From: Streptomyces violaceusniger
GTDB lineage: Bacteria > Actinomycetota > Actinomycetes > Streptomycetales > Streptomycetaceae
Direction: 5' to 3'
Length of the DNA stretch: 64,000 bases
Assembly (NCBI GenBank): GCA_005405945.1
Contig: BJHW01000002.1
Span: forward strand, 2,294,001 to 2,358,000
Part shown: positions 26,433 to 35,118 of the stretch, in pieces
Position numbering within the stretch: the first letter of the stretch is position 1
Layout of the letters: every line of letters starts with the position of its first letter
Position numbers and translations under genes: made by a program
The notes under the pieces: generated by a model
Told to the model about the DNA's origin: nothing
What the model saw: the letters and a program-made list of their open reading frames with translations, nothing else
Database searches by the model: none

Positions 26433-26491
26433 CAGCCGAATACGCCTCGTATACGCGCTGACGCGCGTGCCGCCTGCCGGGCGTCTCCCGA

Positions 26492-26513
26492 CACGGCGAC
26501 GGCCGTCGCTGTG
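26492..26513. terminator. Palindrome downstream of the LAL gene
   Basis: CACGGCGACGG and CCGTCGCTGTG form a 22-bp palindrome with one mismatched pair, 60 bp after the LAL stop. It probably acts as a terminator. Confidence 0.6.
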
Positions 26514-26643
26514 CAGTCGACTGACAGATACCGCGACCGGATTCCGCATGACAGATTCATAGAGCGCGACGACGAGAGACCGCATACGGTTCGAGGGTGC
26601 CCTCCAGGTGGAGGTGCAGTTCGGCTAAGGCCTGTCCGGCGGA

Positions 26644-26730
26644 TCATGGCCGGAGCCATAACCGGATGGCTGCCAGGGTGACAGTGCCGTGGAAGACGTA
26701 GGCCCGCTTGTCGTTGTAGGTGCCAAGAAC
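26644..26730 (-). pseudogene. IS5-type transposase, C-terminal remnant with element end
   Basis: The last residues GTYNDKRAYVFHGTVTLAAI and RLWLRP are typical of the end of an IS5-family transposase. Just outside, GGCCTGTCCGGCGGATCATG at 26628-26647 resembles the terminal inverted repeat of such streptomycete elements. The rest is missing because an IS3-like element starts at once on the other side. Confidence 0.55.
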
Positions 26731-26744
26731 TGCGTCCGTGCTGG

Positions 26745-27824
26745 TCACGCGGCGTGCCGGTACTCGTGCAGGAGGCCGCCGAGGCGATCGCGTCGATGGA
26801 CGTGGAGATGGGTGAGCTGGTCGGGTTCGGGTAGCGGGTGGAGTGGTGCGGCGCTTGCGAGAGTGCGGTGGGGTCTGTGCTCGTTGTAGAACGTCTCGTA
26901 TTCGCGTAGCGCGTGGAGTAGATGGGCCTGGTTCCAGATGAGGGTGCGGTCGAGGAGTTCGGTTCGGCATGAGCGCATCCAGCGTTCCATGATCGCGTTC
27001 ATGCGTGGCATGCGGACGCCGGTCTGGACGACTTTGACGTCCTTGGCTTGCAGGACGGTGTCGAAGGATGCCGGGTACCGCCCGTCTCGGTCCCGGATCA
27101 GGAACTTCGCATTGATGCCTGCGTCTTGGAGGTCGATGACCATGTTGCGGGCGAGCTGGGTGACCCAGACGGCGGTGGGGTGTGCCGTCGCGCCGAGGAT
27201 CCGCACGCGGCGGGTGGCGTGTTCGATCACCGCGAGGACGTACATCGTCGCTCCGCTCAGGGTCTTGGTCTCGAAGAAGTCTGCGGCGAGGATTGCCTGG
27301 GCCTGGGAGTGCAGGAAGGCAGCCCAGGTGGTGTGGTCGCGTTCGGGTGCTGGGTCTATGCCGTGTTCCTTGAGGATGTTCCACACGGTGGCGGCGGCCA
27401 CCTTGATCCCGAGGGAGGCGAGTTCGCCATGGATTCGCCGATAGCCCCAGCTGGGATTCTCCCGCGCGAGCCGTAGCACAAGAGCACGGATGGACCGTAC
27501 GGTGCGGGGCCGTCCCGGCCGTTTGGGGCGGGAAGCCTCTGCGTGGAGGCGGCGCAGCAGCTCCCGGTGCCACCGCAGCACCGTGTCAGGCGAGACGATC
27601 AGCGGTAGTTGACGAAGCCGTACCCGGGGGAGGCGATATAGGAGGGCGGCCAGCAGCGCACGGTCTGGCCAGGTGAGCTTCCGTTTGTCGGTCTGCCGCT
27701 GTAGTACGGCCAGTTGGTGGCGTAACGCCAGGATCTCGGCGTCCTTGTCGGGGTCACTTATCGGCATGAGTCGTAACAGGGTGAACATGCTCGTCAAGGC
27801 CAGGCAGAGCAGTCGCAGCAGCAC
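26745..27824 (-). CDS. IS3-like transposase with integrase core domain
   Basis: The 359-residue single-frame protein has an N-terminal helix-turn-helix region (DAEILALRHQLAVLQRQTDK), an HTH_21-like segment (LARENPSWGYRRIHGELASL) and an rve integrase core with the DDE acids: Asp in ILAADFFETKTL, Asp in LIRDRDGRYPASFD and Glu in MNAIMERWMRSC. It ends LLHEYRHAA, common in this group. It appears complete and could be active. Terminal inverted repeats are not obvious by eye. Confidence 0.85.
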   Translation of the reverse strand: MLLRLLCLALTSMFTLLRLMPISDPDKDAEILALRHQLAVLQRQTDKRKLTWPDRALLAALLYRLPRVRLRQLPLIVSPDTVLRWHRELLRRLHAEASRPKRPGRPRTVRSIRALVLRLARENPSWGYRRIHGELASLGIKVAAATVWNILKEHGIDPAPERDHTTWAAFLHSQAQAILAADFFETKTLSGATMYVLAVIEHATRRVRILGATAHPTAVWVTQLARNMVIDLQDAGINAKFLIRDRDGRYPASFDTVLQAKDVKVVQTGVRMPRMNAIMERWMRSCRTELLDRTLIWNQAHLLHALREYETFYNEHRPHRTLASAAPLHPLPEPDQLTHLHVHRRDRLGGLLHEYRHAA

Positions 27825-27899
27825 TCCACCAATGCTGGTGTGGGGGAGGGCGAGGCGACAACGGGTGCGGTGGTTCCACTTCCGGGCCGCTGCAACACT

Positions 27900-28440
27900 C
27901 CGGCGTCGTGACCAGCACGGACGAGGTTTCTGGCACCTTCAAGGTTGGGCCGGTGCGGTGGGGTGCGGGATCGATTCCTGCGGTGTGGAGGATCTACCAG
28001 ACGGTGGAGGCGGCGATCGGGTGTCCGAGCCGGGCCAGTTCGCCCTGGATCCGGCGATGGCCCCATCGGCTGTTCTCGCGGGCAAGGCGAAGCACGAGGT
28101 TCTTGACGGCGGCCTGCGTGGGTGGCCGTCCGGGAGCTCGGCGTCGTCGGGAGTTGTCCCACCGGCGGGCGACGAGCTTGCGGTGCCAGGTCAGCAGCGT
28201 GCTCGGTGTGACCGGGAAGACCTTGGACCAGCGACGCCGGGGTATCAGCGAGGACAATGCTGTGAACCACAGCCGGTCCGCCCACTCGTACCGAACCCGC
28301 CTCGCGAGTTGCCTGCGCAGCACCGCGTTCTCATGCCCAAGCACCAGCAGTTCAGCGTCCTTGCCTGCCTGCTTGCGTAACAGCACCGCCGGAAGGGAGA
28401 GCAGCTTCCGCGTCACCTGATACACCAGTGAGATGATCAC
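27900..28440 (-). pseudogene. Integrase-core transposase, N-terminal half with nonsense codon
   Basis: ATG 28440 starts a protein with AELLVLGHENAVLRRQLARR, LVARRWDNSRRRRAPGRPPT and LARENSRWGHRRIQGELARL, the helix-turn-helix half of an IS3-like transposase. A TAG interrupts after AASTVW at 27994. The reading then continues ILHTAGIDPAPHRTGPT for about 20 codons before homology stops near 27900. The catalytic core is missing here. A matching C-terminal half of the same type lies on the opposite strand at 30486-30905. Confidence 0.75.
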
Positions 28441-28561
28441 CCAACCATGATCCCAGCGTACCTGCGAAGTCCACCAGATGCCCTATGAGCTGCAGCGACG
28501 CATTTCTGAACGGCGCACGTTCCTGCTACCTGCGGAAACGGCCTCCGACCTGCGAAAACGC

Positions 28562-28602
28562 TGGTCGGGACGACAGGATTTGAACCTGCGACCCCTTGAC
28601 CC
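28562..28602 (-). other. 3' fragment of tRNA-Pro (GGG-type), probable attachment site
   Basis: On the minus strand the sequence runs from GGGTCAAGG (3' half of the anticodon stem) through the T-arm (GGTTCAAATCC) and the acceptor strand (GTCGTCCCGACCA), including CCA. It matches the 3' half of a streptomycete tRNA-Pro. The 5' half is absent: upstream reads GACGGCTACGGCTGT. Such 41-nt fragments are what remains at one end of an integrated element after tyrosine-recombinase integration into a tRNA gene. Immediately downstream, CGCAGGT occurs three times (within 28455-28560), which could be integrase arm sites. Confidence 0.75.
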
Positions 28603-28615
28603 ACAGCCGTAGCCG

Positions 28616-30154
28616 TCAAGGGCCATGCCGGAGCGCATCATGTGATCCTGGCTGATGGTCGTTGCGCCCATACAACGCGGCAAGGTCGATCAAGTGGACG
28701 TCGTCGCGGCGAACGGCCGCCTCGCGGAGCGGCGCGGTGAAGCCGTGCTGGGAGAACAAGGCCAGAGCGGCATCGGCACTGGCGTGGCCCTGAGAATCCA
28801 GAACGGTGCGGATGTGCTCCAGGCGTTCCAGGTCTTCCACGCCGCGGCGTCGGACGGTCGCCTTGGCCTCGCCGAGCAGGGCGATGCGCGCCTTGGGAGT
28901 GCGCGGCTTGTCGCCGGGGGTGAGAGCGACGACGTCGAGTGCGTGCTTGGCACGTCCCTCGGTGTCGTGGATGTCGGTGGTGCCGACCGCTCCGGCGGTG
29001 ATGCCGGCTTCGTCGGCGGCATGGAGCCGCACCCAGTCGCGGGCGAGTTCTTCGAAGTGGGGGCCGAGGATCTGCGAGGCGAAGGTGGGGGCAGCCGCCT
29101 GCCACACCTGCTGGCCTTCGCGGCGCTCGAGCAGGTCGGTGTAGGGGACGGTGATCAGCTGGTTGAAGCGGATGATCGGATCGGCCACGGTGATGGTGGG
29201 CTTGCGCTGGCGCAGCAGGTCGTCCTCGCGACGCAGGTAACCGGAGGAGAGGAGGACGTCGAGGATGTGGGCGAGGGCGGTGCGTTCGCGTCCGATGAGT
29301 CCGCCGATCTTGCTGGGGGTGGTGGCTCCGGCCGCGACGGCGGAGAGGACCTCGTAGTAGACGACGCGGTTGGTGATCCGCGGGTCCTCACGGAGCAGGT
29401 ACTCCGTCTCGTTACGGGTGAACAGGCCGAGGTCGATGTCGAAGAGGTTGTCCACGACCCAGTCGCCGAAACCGTCGATACCGGCCGGCGGATCGTCTTG
29501 GACCAACTGCCGGTAGCCCGAGGCCCCGCCGAGGACCGCGTGCAGTTGGAAGGCCAGCTGCGGGTCGTCGATGCCCCACAGCGCGGCGGCCTGCCGGTGG
29601 CTGAAGGGGCCCAGCCGCATGTCCAGTACGGCACGACCGCGCAGCGGTTTAGTGCCCGAGAGCAGCTCGTGCATCACCGACATCGCCGACCCGCACAGAA
29701 TGAGGCGTCCGCCGGGAGCCCGGTCGGCCTGCGAGCTGTCGTACAGGTGCTGGAGCAGCGAAGGCAGCTGCGGGCTGTGGGTGAGCAGGTACGGGAATTC
29801 GTCGATCACGAGCAGCGGAGCGCCGCCGGCTTCCGCGCGCCGGGCCACCACCTGAAGCGCCGTGGTGAGGATCTGCTCCCAGTCATCGAGTCGGACGGCA
29901 CTCTCGGGCAGGCCGGCGTGCCGAGCAATGGCGGCGCAGAAGCGGTGCTGCGCCGCGCGCGTTCCCTCTTCCTGGACCGCCGTGATGTACAGGCCACCCG
30001 CAACATCGCACAGGGCACGCAGCAGGAAGGACTTGCCGTGACGGCGGCGCCCGGAGACCAGGCCGATGCGCAGTGGCTGCCCTCCTCGCTCAAGGAAACG
30101 CACCAGCGCCGTCCACTGCGCGTCACGGTCGAGCACATGCCCTGGCTTCTCCAT
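28616..30154 (-). CDS. AAA+ ATPase with C-terminal DUF234/PD-(D/E)xK-like domain
   Basis: The 512-residue protein has Walker A (IGLVSGRRRHGKSFLLRAL), Walker B (PLLVIDEFPYLL) and sensor-like LILCGSAMSVM, then a winged helix (GATTPSKIGGLIGRERTALA). The C-terminal domain contains the strand IALLGEAKATVRRRG, resembling the E-x-K of restriction-nuclease folds. This architecture is that of the archaeal-type ATPase/DUF234 family. Those proteins are poorly understood; some are thought to be linked to mobile elements. ATG 30154 follows GGAGACGAGC. The gene stands alone between IS remnants and begins 14 bp from the tRNA-Pro fragment, suggesting it is cargo of a former integrative element. Confidence 0.85.
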   Translation of the reverse strand: MEKPGHVLDRDAQWTALVRFLERGGQPLRIGLVSGRRRHGKSFLLRALCDVAGGLYITAVQEEGTRAAQHRFCAAIARHAGLPESAVRLDDWEQILTTALQVVARRAEAGGAPLLVIDEFPYLLTHSPQLPSLLQHLYDSSQADRAPGGRLILCGSAMSVMHELLSGTKPLRGRAVLDMRLGPFSHRQAAALWGIDDPQLAFQLHAVLGGASGYRQLVQDDPPAGIDGFGDWVVDNLFDIDLGLFTRNETEYLLREDPRITNRVVYYEVLSAVAAGATTPSKIGGLIGRERTALAHILDVLLSSGYLRREDDLLRQRKPTITVADPIIRFNQLITVPYTDLLERREGQQVWQAAAPTFASQILGPHFEELARDWVRLHAADEAGITAGAVGTTDIHDTEGRAKHALDVVALTPGDKPRTPKARIALLGEAKATVRRRGVEDLERLEHIRTVLDSQGHASADAALALFSQHGFTAPLREAAVRRDDVHLIDLAALYGRNDHQPGSHDALRHGP

Positions 30155-30166
30155 GCTCGTCTCCAG

Positions 30167-30208
30167 ATAGGTCTACCGAATCCTACGGATCAGTGTAGCT
30201 CGACCTAT
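30167..30208. promoter_or_regulatory. AT-rich promoter region of the ATPase gene with inverted repeat
   Basis: ATAGGTC at 30167-30173 and GACCTAT at 30202-30208 form a perfect 7-bp inverted repeat just upstream of the ATPase start. The following 30 bp (TATACGAAATCCGATAAGAT) are unusually AT-rich for this genome, consistent with a foreign promoter. Confidence 0.4.
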
Positions 30209-30266
30209 ACGAAATCCGATAAGATACGGCTATACCTGCCAGCCTCGAAAAGGTCACCGCTGCTGA

Positions 30267-30330
30267 TCAAGCGGCATAGCGGTACTCCTTGATGGCGCGG
30301 CCGAGGACGGCCGTGGGATTGGTATGCGTC
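30267..30330 (-). pseudogene. C-terminal tail of an IS3-like transposase
   Basis: The last readable residues, VLGRAIKEYRYAA then stop, match the conserved end of the same transposase group (compare INEYRHAA at 30905 and LHEYRHAA at 26745). Nothing upstream continues the protein, so only the tail of an element remains. Confidence 0.4.
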
Positions 30331-30485
30331 GTTGATCGTGTAGTCGGTGTTCGGCTGCCCGCTGTCGTGGATGGCGAGCTGGTGTCACGGGCTGTGGTCG
30401 CGTCCGTCCCGTGGGGCGAAGGCTGTGAGGGCGTCGGCGTCGGTCGCGCGGCGGGGTCACCGCCCGCCCGACACGGGACTGGGTA

Positions 30486-30905
30486 GTGCAGCAAGCCAGG
30501 AACCTCACATCCGACCTGGGCGTACGCATCGCGAACCTGCGCTTCTTGCTGCGCGACCGCGACGGCAAGTACGGCGAGGCGTTCGACGCCATCTTCCAGT
30601 CCGAGGACATGGACCTCAAAAGTGCGCCACAAGCTCCCCGCACGAACGCACACTGCGAACGCATCATCGGCAGCATCCGACGCGAAGCCCTCGACCACGT
30701 CCTGATCATGAATGAGGCCCACGCCCGCCACGTCCTCGCCGCCTACGAGCGGCACTACAACGAGCACCGACCTCATCAGGCCCGCTGCCAGCTCCCACCC
30801 GACGCTCACGAACAACCCGCCGCGGTGTATGACCTCCACATCCACAAAGTCCTGCGCACCTGGATCCTCGGCGGCCTCATCAACGAATACAGACATGCGG
30901 CATGA
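30486..30905 (+). pseudogene. Integrase-core transposase, C-terminal half
   Basis: QQARNLTSDLGVRIANLRFL, LLRDRDGKYGEAFDAIF and PRTNAHCERIIGSIRREALD give the second Asp and the Glu of the DDE triad. The end AYERHYNEHRPHQARCQLPP and LGGLINEYRHAA is typical. The helix-turn-helix half and the first Asp are missing. It could be the separated partner of the N-terminal half at 27900-28440, inverted relative to it, with the ATPase gene between. Confidence 0.75.
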
Positions 30906-30980
30906 CATGCAGCGATGATTTTTCGAGCGGCACAGGCAAGACCCGACGTGAGATCATCCGATGCCTATAGGGGCGTCAGT

Positions 30981-31147
30981 GATGCCAGTGCCACCGCTCC
31001 ACATCTGCGGCGGGCTCGAGTCTTCGATGAGGGGGCCGGGGCCTGCTCATCGTCGCCCAGCTCGCCCAGCGCTGGGGCAGCCGTCACACTCGTCAGGGTA
31101 AGACCATTTGGGCCGAGATCACCCTAGCCACAGATACCCACAGCTGA
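30981..31147 (+). pseudogene. RsbW-like ATP-binding (anti-sigma type) protein, C-terminal stump
   Basis: VSDASATAPHLRRARVFDEG leads into GRGLLIVAQLAQRWGSRHTR and GKTIWAEITLA, the G2 box and end of a GHKL/HATPase_c2 domain as in streptomycete serine-kinase-type ATP-binding regulators. The two parts are in different frames; one G missing from the G run near 31031 explains this. The N-terminal kinase part is lost next to the transposase remnant. Confidence 0.6.
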
Positions 31148-31260
31148 CACTGACGGTTGCCGCGGAGCGAGCCATCGCCCTTCGCCAGTGCCTTCGTCTG
31201 CCATGGGAAGCGGGCGACCCAATGGCCGCCCGCATGTCTACCGGGGATCGGAGAGCCTTG

Positions 31261-31908
31261 TCAGGCAGCGACCGCAGCCTTTGCTTCCTCTTCGGAGACG
31301 AGCTTCCCGTTGAGGCCGCCGATGGTGTGGAGATCGCCGAAGACCTCGATGCGCAGTGACGCGGTGACGCCGCCGGCTTTCACGGGGGTGAAGCCCGCCG
31401 CGGTGATGAGGCGCTCGGTGGCGGCCGCGGCCTGGTCGTCATCGGTGGCGTAGAACAGGACGGCGGGCTGCGGCGTCCGGTGGGCGCCCCCGGCCAGCTC
31501 CCCGGCGTTCAGCGTCCCGAACGCCTTGGCGAAGTGCGCATCGGAGGGCAGGAGCGAGGCGATCACCTCTCCGGCGGACTGCCCGTCGGGCAGGATGCGT
31601 GAAATCTTGCCACCCTCGAGGCTGATCGGATTCGAAGGGTCGATCACGACCTTCCCGGCGAGGAGGTCGGCGTGCTCGGCGATCAGTTCCTTCATCGTGT
31701 CGAACCAGACGGCGAACACGACGGTGTCCGCCTGAGTGATCGCCTCCCGTACGGACGTGGCGCTCGTCGCTCCGTCGCCGAGATCCTCTGCCAGCGCCGA
31801 GGCCTGAGAAGCGTCCCGAGAGGCGAGGACGACCGGCTCCTTGCCGCTCACCAGGAGCTGGGCCACTGTCTTGCCGATGCTTCCGACTCCGATGACCGTC
31901 GTTGCCAT
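31261..31908 (-). CDS. NADPH-dependent F420 reductase-like NAD(P)-binding protein
   Basis: This 215-residue Rossmann protein begins MATTVIGVGSIGKTVAQLLV, followed by VVLASRDASQASALAEDLGD, ADTVVFAVWFDTMKELI and VIDPSNPIS, which is the layout of COG2085 and F420H2:NADP oxidoreductases. The C-terminal region (AKAFGTLNAGELAG, AGFTPVKAGGVTASLRIEVF) is also typical. It could reduce NADP with F420H2 or act on another substrate. It is divergent from the LAL gene at 32072, with 163 bp between starts, and may be controlled by it. Confidence 0.87.
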   Translation of the reverse strand: MATTVIGVGSIGKTVAQLLVSGKEPVVLASRDASQASALAEDLGDGATSATSVREAITQADTVVFAVWFDTMKELIAEHADLLAGKVVIDPSNPISLEGGKISRILPDGQSAGEVIASLLPSDAHFAKAFGTLNAGELAGGAHRTPQPAVLFYATDDDQAAAATERLITAAGFTPVKAGGVTASLRIEVFGDLHTIGGLNGKLVSEEEAKAAVAA

Positions 31909-32071
31909 GTCGTCCTCCTGCGGTGGGGCGCGAGTGTGGTGATCGGGACGCTACGGACAGGTGGCAGGAAGTGGATCCGTCACCGTATCGGTCATGGGGT
32001 TGTGGATTATGGTCGAACACGAGGCATGACCAGTGGCTCCAGAGACACCACCCCCTTAAGCTTTCAAGCAA

Positions 32072-34840
32072 ATGGACCTGTACGGACGGCGCCAAGAACG
32101 GGCAGCCCTCGATCGGATCCTTGACGCAGCTCGTCAAGGACAGGGGGCGGCCTGGGTGCTGTGGGGTGATCCAGGGATCGGCAAGACCACGCTGTTCGGA
32201 TACGTCGCCGATGCCGCTGCCGAGGACTTCACCGTATTGAGGTGCCGCGGCACTCGCCTTGAGTCGGGACTGGCCTTCGCCGCACTCCACGAGTTGCTCT
32301 GGCCGGTGATGGAGCGGATCAGCACACTCCCGGAGCCCCAGGCCAAGGCGTTGAACGGAGCCCTCGGAAACAGCGGAGACACGGCGGACAGGTTCCTCAT
32401 CGGCGTGGCCGTACTGACACTCGTAGGGGAGCTTGCCGAGAAGCGGCCCGTGCTGATCATGGCTGATGACGCCCAGTGGCTGGACGAGCCCTCCATGCAG
32501 TGTCTGGCTTTCGTCGCTCGTCGGCTGCGCAACGAACCCGTGGTTGTTCTCCTCACGGGGCACGAGGATCCCGTCGGTGGTCCTTGGGAGGGGCTGCCAG
32601 GGATGAGGATCCTGGGTCTGGACGACGAAGACGCCCGGCTCCTGGTCAGAGCTGCGGCCCCTGACGCCGACGAGGCGGCGATCCGGCAGATTGTTTGCGC
32701 GGCAGCCGGCAATCCGCTCGCGCTCCAGGAACTGCCCTCATCCGTGGTGGCCGGCGACATCTCGACGCATCCCATCGTTGGCGAACAGATCGCGGTCGGG
32801 CCGCGCCTGCGCCGTGCCTTCGACATTCAGATCGAAGGACTCTCCACCGCCGCCCGGACCGCGCTCCTGCTCACCGCCGCCGAGGACCGCGGCGACCGCA
32901 ACACCGTGCGTCAGGCCGGCGGTGTACTCGGCCTCGGCACCGCAGCCTGGGACGAGGCACTTCGCTCCGGCCTGCTCACCATGCGCCCGGGGGAACGGAT
33001 TGGCTTCCGGCACCCGTTGATAAGAGCAGTGGTCTATGAGCAGGCGCCGCTGGCGGAAAGGCAGGCTGTTCATCGCGCCCTCGCCGCCGTGCTCACCGGT
33101 GAGAAGGCCGACGAGCTGCGCCCCTGGCACCTCGCGGCGGCCGTGGAGGCTGCTGGGGGCCCCGACGAAGAGGTGGCTCGACTGCTGGAGGACTCGGCTC
33201 ACCGTTCCTGGGCGCGCGGCGGCTGCGCCACGGCGGCGCGGGCCCTGCGGCGCGCTGCGAAGCTGTCCCCGTCCACGGAGGATGCAGCCAGACACCTGGC
33301 CCATGGTGCGAGAGCAGCCTGGGAGGCCGGGCAGGTCGACGTGGCGAGGGCAATGTTGGAACGGGCAGAGCGCATGTCCAGCGAGATCACGGTCGCGGCA
33401 CTCAGCGACGGGCTGCGCGGACTGCTCGAGTTTGCGCATGGTGACCTGGAAAGCGCCTACCGGTACCTGACGCGAGACATGGACCTGATGGTCGATCCGG
33501 GGCAGGCGTTCAAGCTCGGAAGCATGGCCGTACGGGCAGCTTGGGCGGCCGGTCAGAGCGGACTGCAGAGGGAGGCGCTCGCACACCTGCAGAAACTCCC
33601 GCAACCCGAGTTCCCCAACGTCGAACTGCTACCGCTTCTGCGGCAATGGTGGGCGGGAGATTGTGAGAGCTGCCCTGATACACATGACCGGGCAGACGTC
33701 CCCAGTGGGCAAATCGTCGACTGGCTCAGCACCAGTTCCTGGCGCCTGATGCCGCCTGCGCCGCTCGGAGTGGCCTGGGGCATCGAGTGCGTCCTGGACG
33801 AAGCGCTCCACCGCAAGATCGACAACCTGCGGCACACCGACCAGGTCACTGCCCTGACCCTTGCGCTGGCCCAGACAGTGACGCTCGACATCGCGCAGGG
33901 ACTCTGGACCTCCGCGACCGCGAACGCACTCGAAGGGCTCCAGCTGGCCGAGGAAATCGTCGCCGACCATCTGGCGTCCCAATGCCGCAACTGCCTCGGC
34001 TGGCTGGCGGCGGCCAGGGGTGACCAGCATGCAGTAGCCCGGTACGCCGCTGAGACCTTCGCACAGTCGGTGCCACAGGGAGGGCGCGCGCTGAGCGCGG
34101 CCGCCGAGTGGAACCTCGGAATGTCGGCGCTTTTCACCGGCCGGGCCGAGGAGGCACTGGACCGGCTGGTCCGCCTCGCCGAGAGGGGCCACCACTCGGC
34201 GCACCCCACCTTCGCGGTTCTCGCCGCGTTGGACACCGCCGAGGCCGCAGTCCAAGCGGGGCAGCCCGCCAAGGCCGAGGAGCAGGCGCGGTTGCTTCGA
34301 CGCTGGGCCGAGCGGACCAATGCGGCGTGGGCCGTCTCCGCGATGCATGTCGTCCAGGCGCTTCTGGCGTCGGGAGCGGAGGCGGAGAAGCAGTTCCGGC
34401 TGGCGCTGGAAGTACCGGGAGCTGCGTCCCGGCCCTTCGCACACGCCCGTACGCGTCTGCTCTACGGGGAGTGGCTGCGCAGGGCCCGCCGTCGTGTAGA
34501 CGCCCGGATACAGCTTGCCGAAGCCGCGGAGACCTTCCGCAGGCTGGGCGCAGCCCCCTTGCTCGCGCGTGTCCAGGCCGAACAGGAGCTGACCGGGCAG
34601 CAGCTCCGCACCACCGAGACGGCGGATCGGGACACGGTCACGATTCTCACTCCCCAGGAACTGCGCGTCGCCCGCCTGGCAGCCGAAGGACTCACCAACC
34701 GGGAAATCGGCGCGCAGCTGCTGATCAGTCCCCGTACGGTGGGCCACCACCTGTCCAACGTGTTCCCCAAGCTCGGCATCGTCTCGCGTGCGGACCTCGC
34801 GCGCGTCGACTTTGAGGACGGGCTGCGCCTGACGGGCTGA
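32072..34840 (+). CDS. LAL-type (large ATP-binding LuxR) transcriptional regulator
   Basis: The 922-residue protein has an N-terminal ATPase (MDLYGRRQERAALDRIL, Walker A WGDPGIGKTTLFG, Walker B RPVLIMADDAQWLDEPS), a long helical repeat region, and a C-terminal LuxR domain (LTPQELRVARLAAEGLTNRE, LISPRTVGHHLSNVFPKLGI). No ribosome site precedes ATG 32072, so it may be a leaderless or weakly translated message. It is divergent from the F420-reductase-like gene. It belongs to the same family as the protein at 23649 but the two are clearly diverged. Confidence 0.92.
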   Translation: MDLYGRRQERAALDRILDAARQGQGAAWVLWGDPGIGKTTLFGYVADAAAEDFTVLRCRGTRLESGLAFAALHELLWPVMERISTLPEPQAKALNGALGNSGDTADRFLIGVAVLTLVGELAEKRPVLIMADDAQWLDEPSMQCLAFVARRLRNEPVVVLLTGHEDPVGGPWEGLPGMRILGLDDEDARLLVRAAAPDADEAAIRQIVCAAAGNPLALQELPSSVVAGDISTHPIVGEQIAVGPRLRRAFDIQIEGLSTAARTALLLTAAEDRGDRNTVRQAGGVLGLGTAAWDEALRSGLLTMRPGERIGFRHPLIRAVVYEQAPLAERQAVHRALAAVLTGEKADELRPWHLAAAVEAAGGPDEEVARLLEDSAHRSWARGGCATAARALRRAAKLSPSTEDAARHLAHGARAAWEAGQVDVARAMLERAERMSSEITVAALSDGLRGLLEFAHGDLESAYRYLTRDMDLMVDPGQAFKLGSMAVRAAWAAGQSGLQREALAHLQKLPQPEFPNVELLPLLRQWWAGDCESCPDTHDRADVPSGQIVDWLSTSSWRLMPPAPLGVAWGIECVLDEALHRKIDNLRHTDQVTALTLALAQTVTLDIAQGLWTSATANALEGLQLAEEIVADHLASQCRNCLGWLAAARGDQHAVARYAAETFAQSVPQGGRALSAAAEWNLGMSALFTGRAEEALDRLVRLAERGHHSAHPTFAVLAALDTAEAAVQAGQPAKAEEQARLLRRWAERTNAAWAVSAMHVVQALLASGAEAEKQFRLALEVPGAASRPFAHARTRLLYGEWLRRARRRVDARIQLAEAAETFRRLGAAPLLARVQAEQELTGQQLRTTETADRDTVTILTPQELRVARLAAEGLTNREIGAQLLISPRTVGHHLSNVFPKLGIVSRADLARVDFEDGLRLTG

Positions 34841-35118
34841 TCTGCGGGTTCGCGGGCAGGTGAGGAGCGCGGTGGTGCTTTGACCTGCCTGATCTGCTCG
34901 GACGACGCCGGAATTCCGAGCTTGGGACGCCTCAAAACCCGGGAGTCTGGGCACGCTGACAGGCATGCGGCGTCCTGCTTGGGGCGGGGATGAGCCAATC
35001 GGGCACCGACCGATACGGTGACCGATTTCCAAGGCCGCGGAATTTCGTAGCGTCACTGTCGTTCGACCTCTGGGCCGGACCGAAGGATGACAGCACGCGC
35101 ATACGGAGGCCGTCCGCC

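Noticed and set aside
28562..28602. A functional tRNA-Pro gene
   Set aside because: Only the 3' half is present; the D-arm, anticodon loop and 5' acceptor strand are missing, so it cannot fold as a tRNA.
28655..30292. 545-codon plus-strand frame antisense to the ATPase
   Set aside because: The minus-strand protein has Walker motifs and a ribosome site, while the plus-strand reading is a typical Gly/Val/Glu-rich antisense frame.
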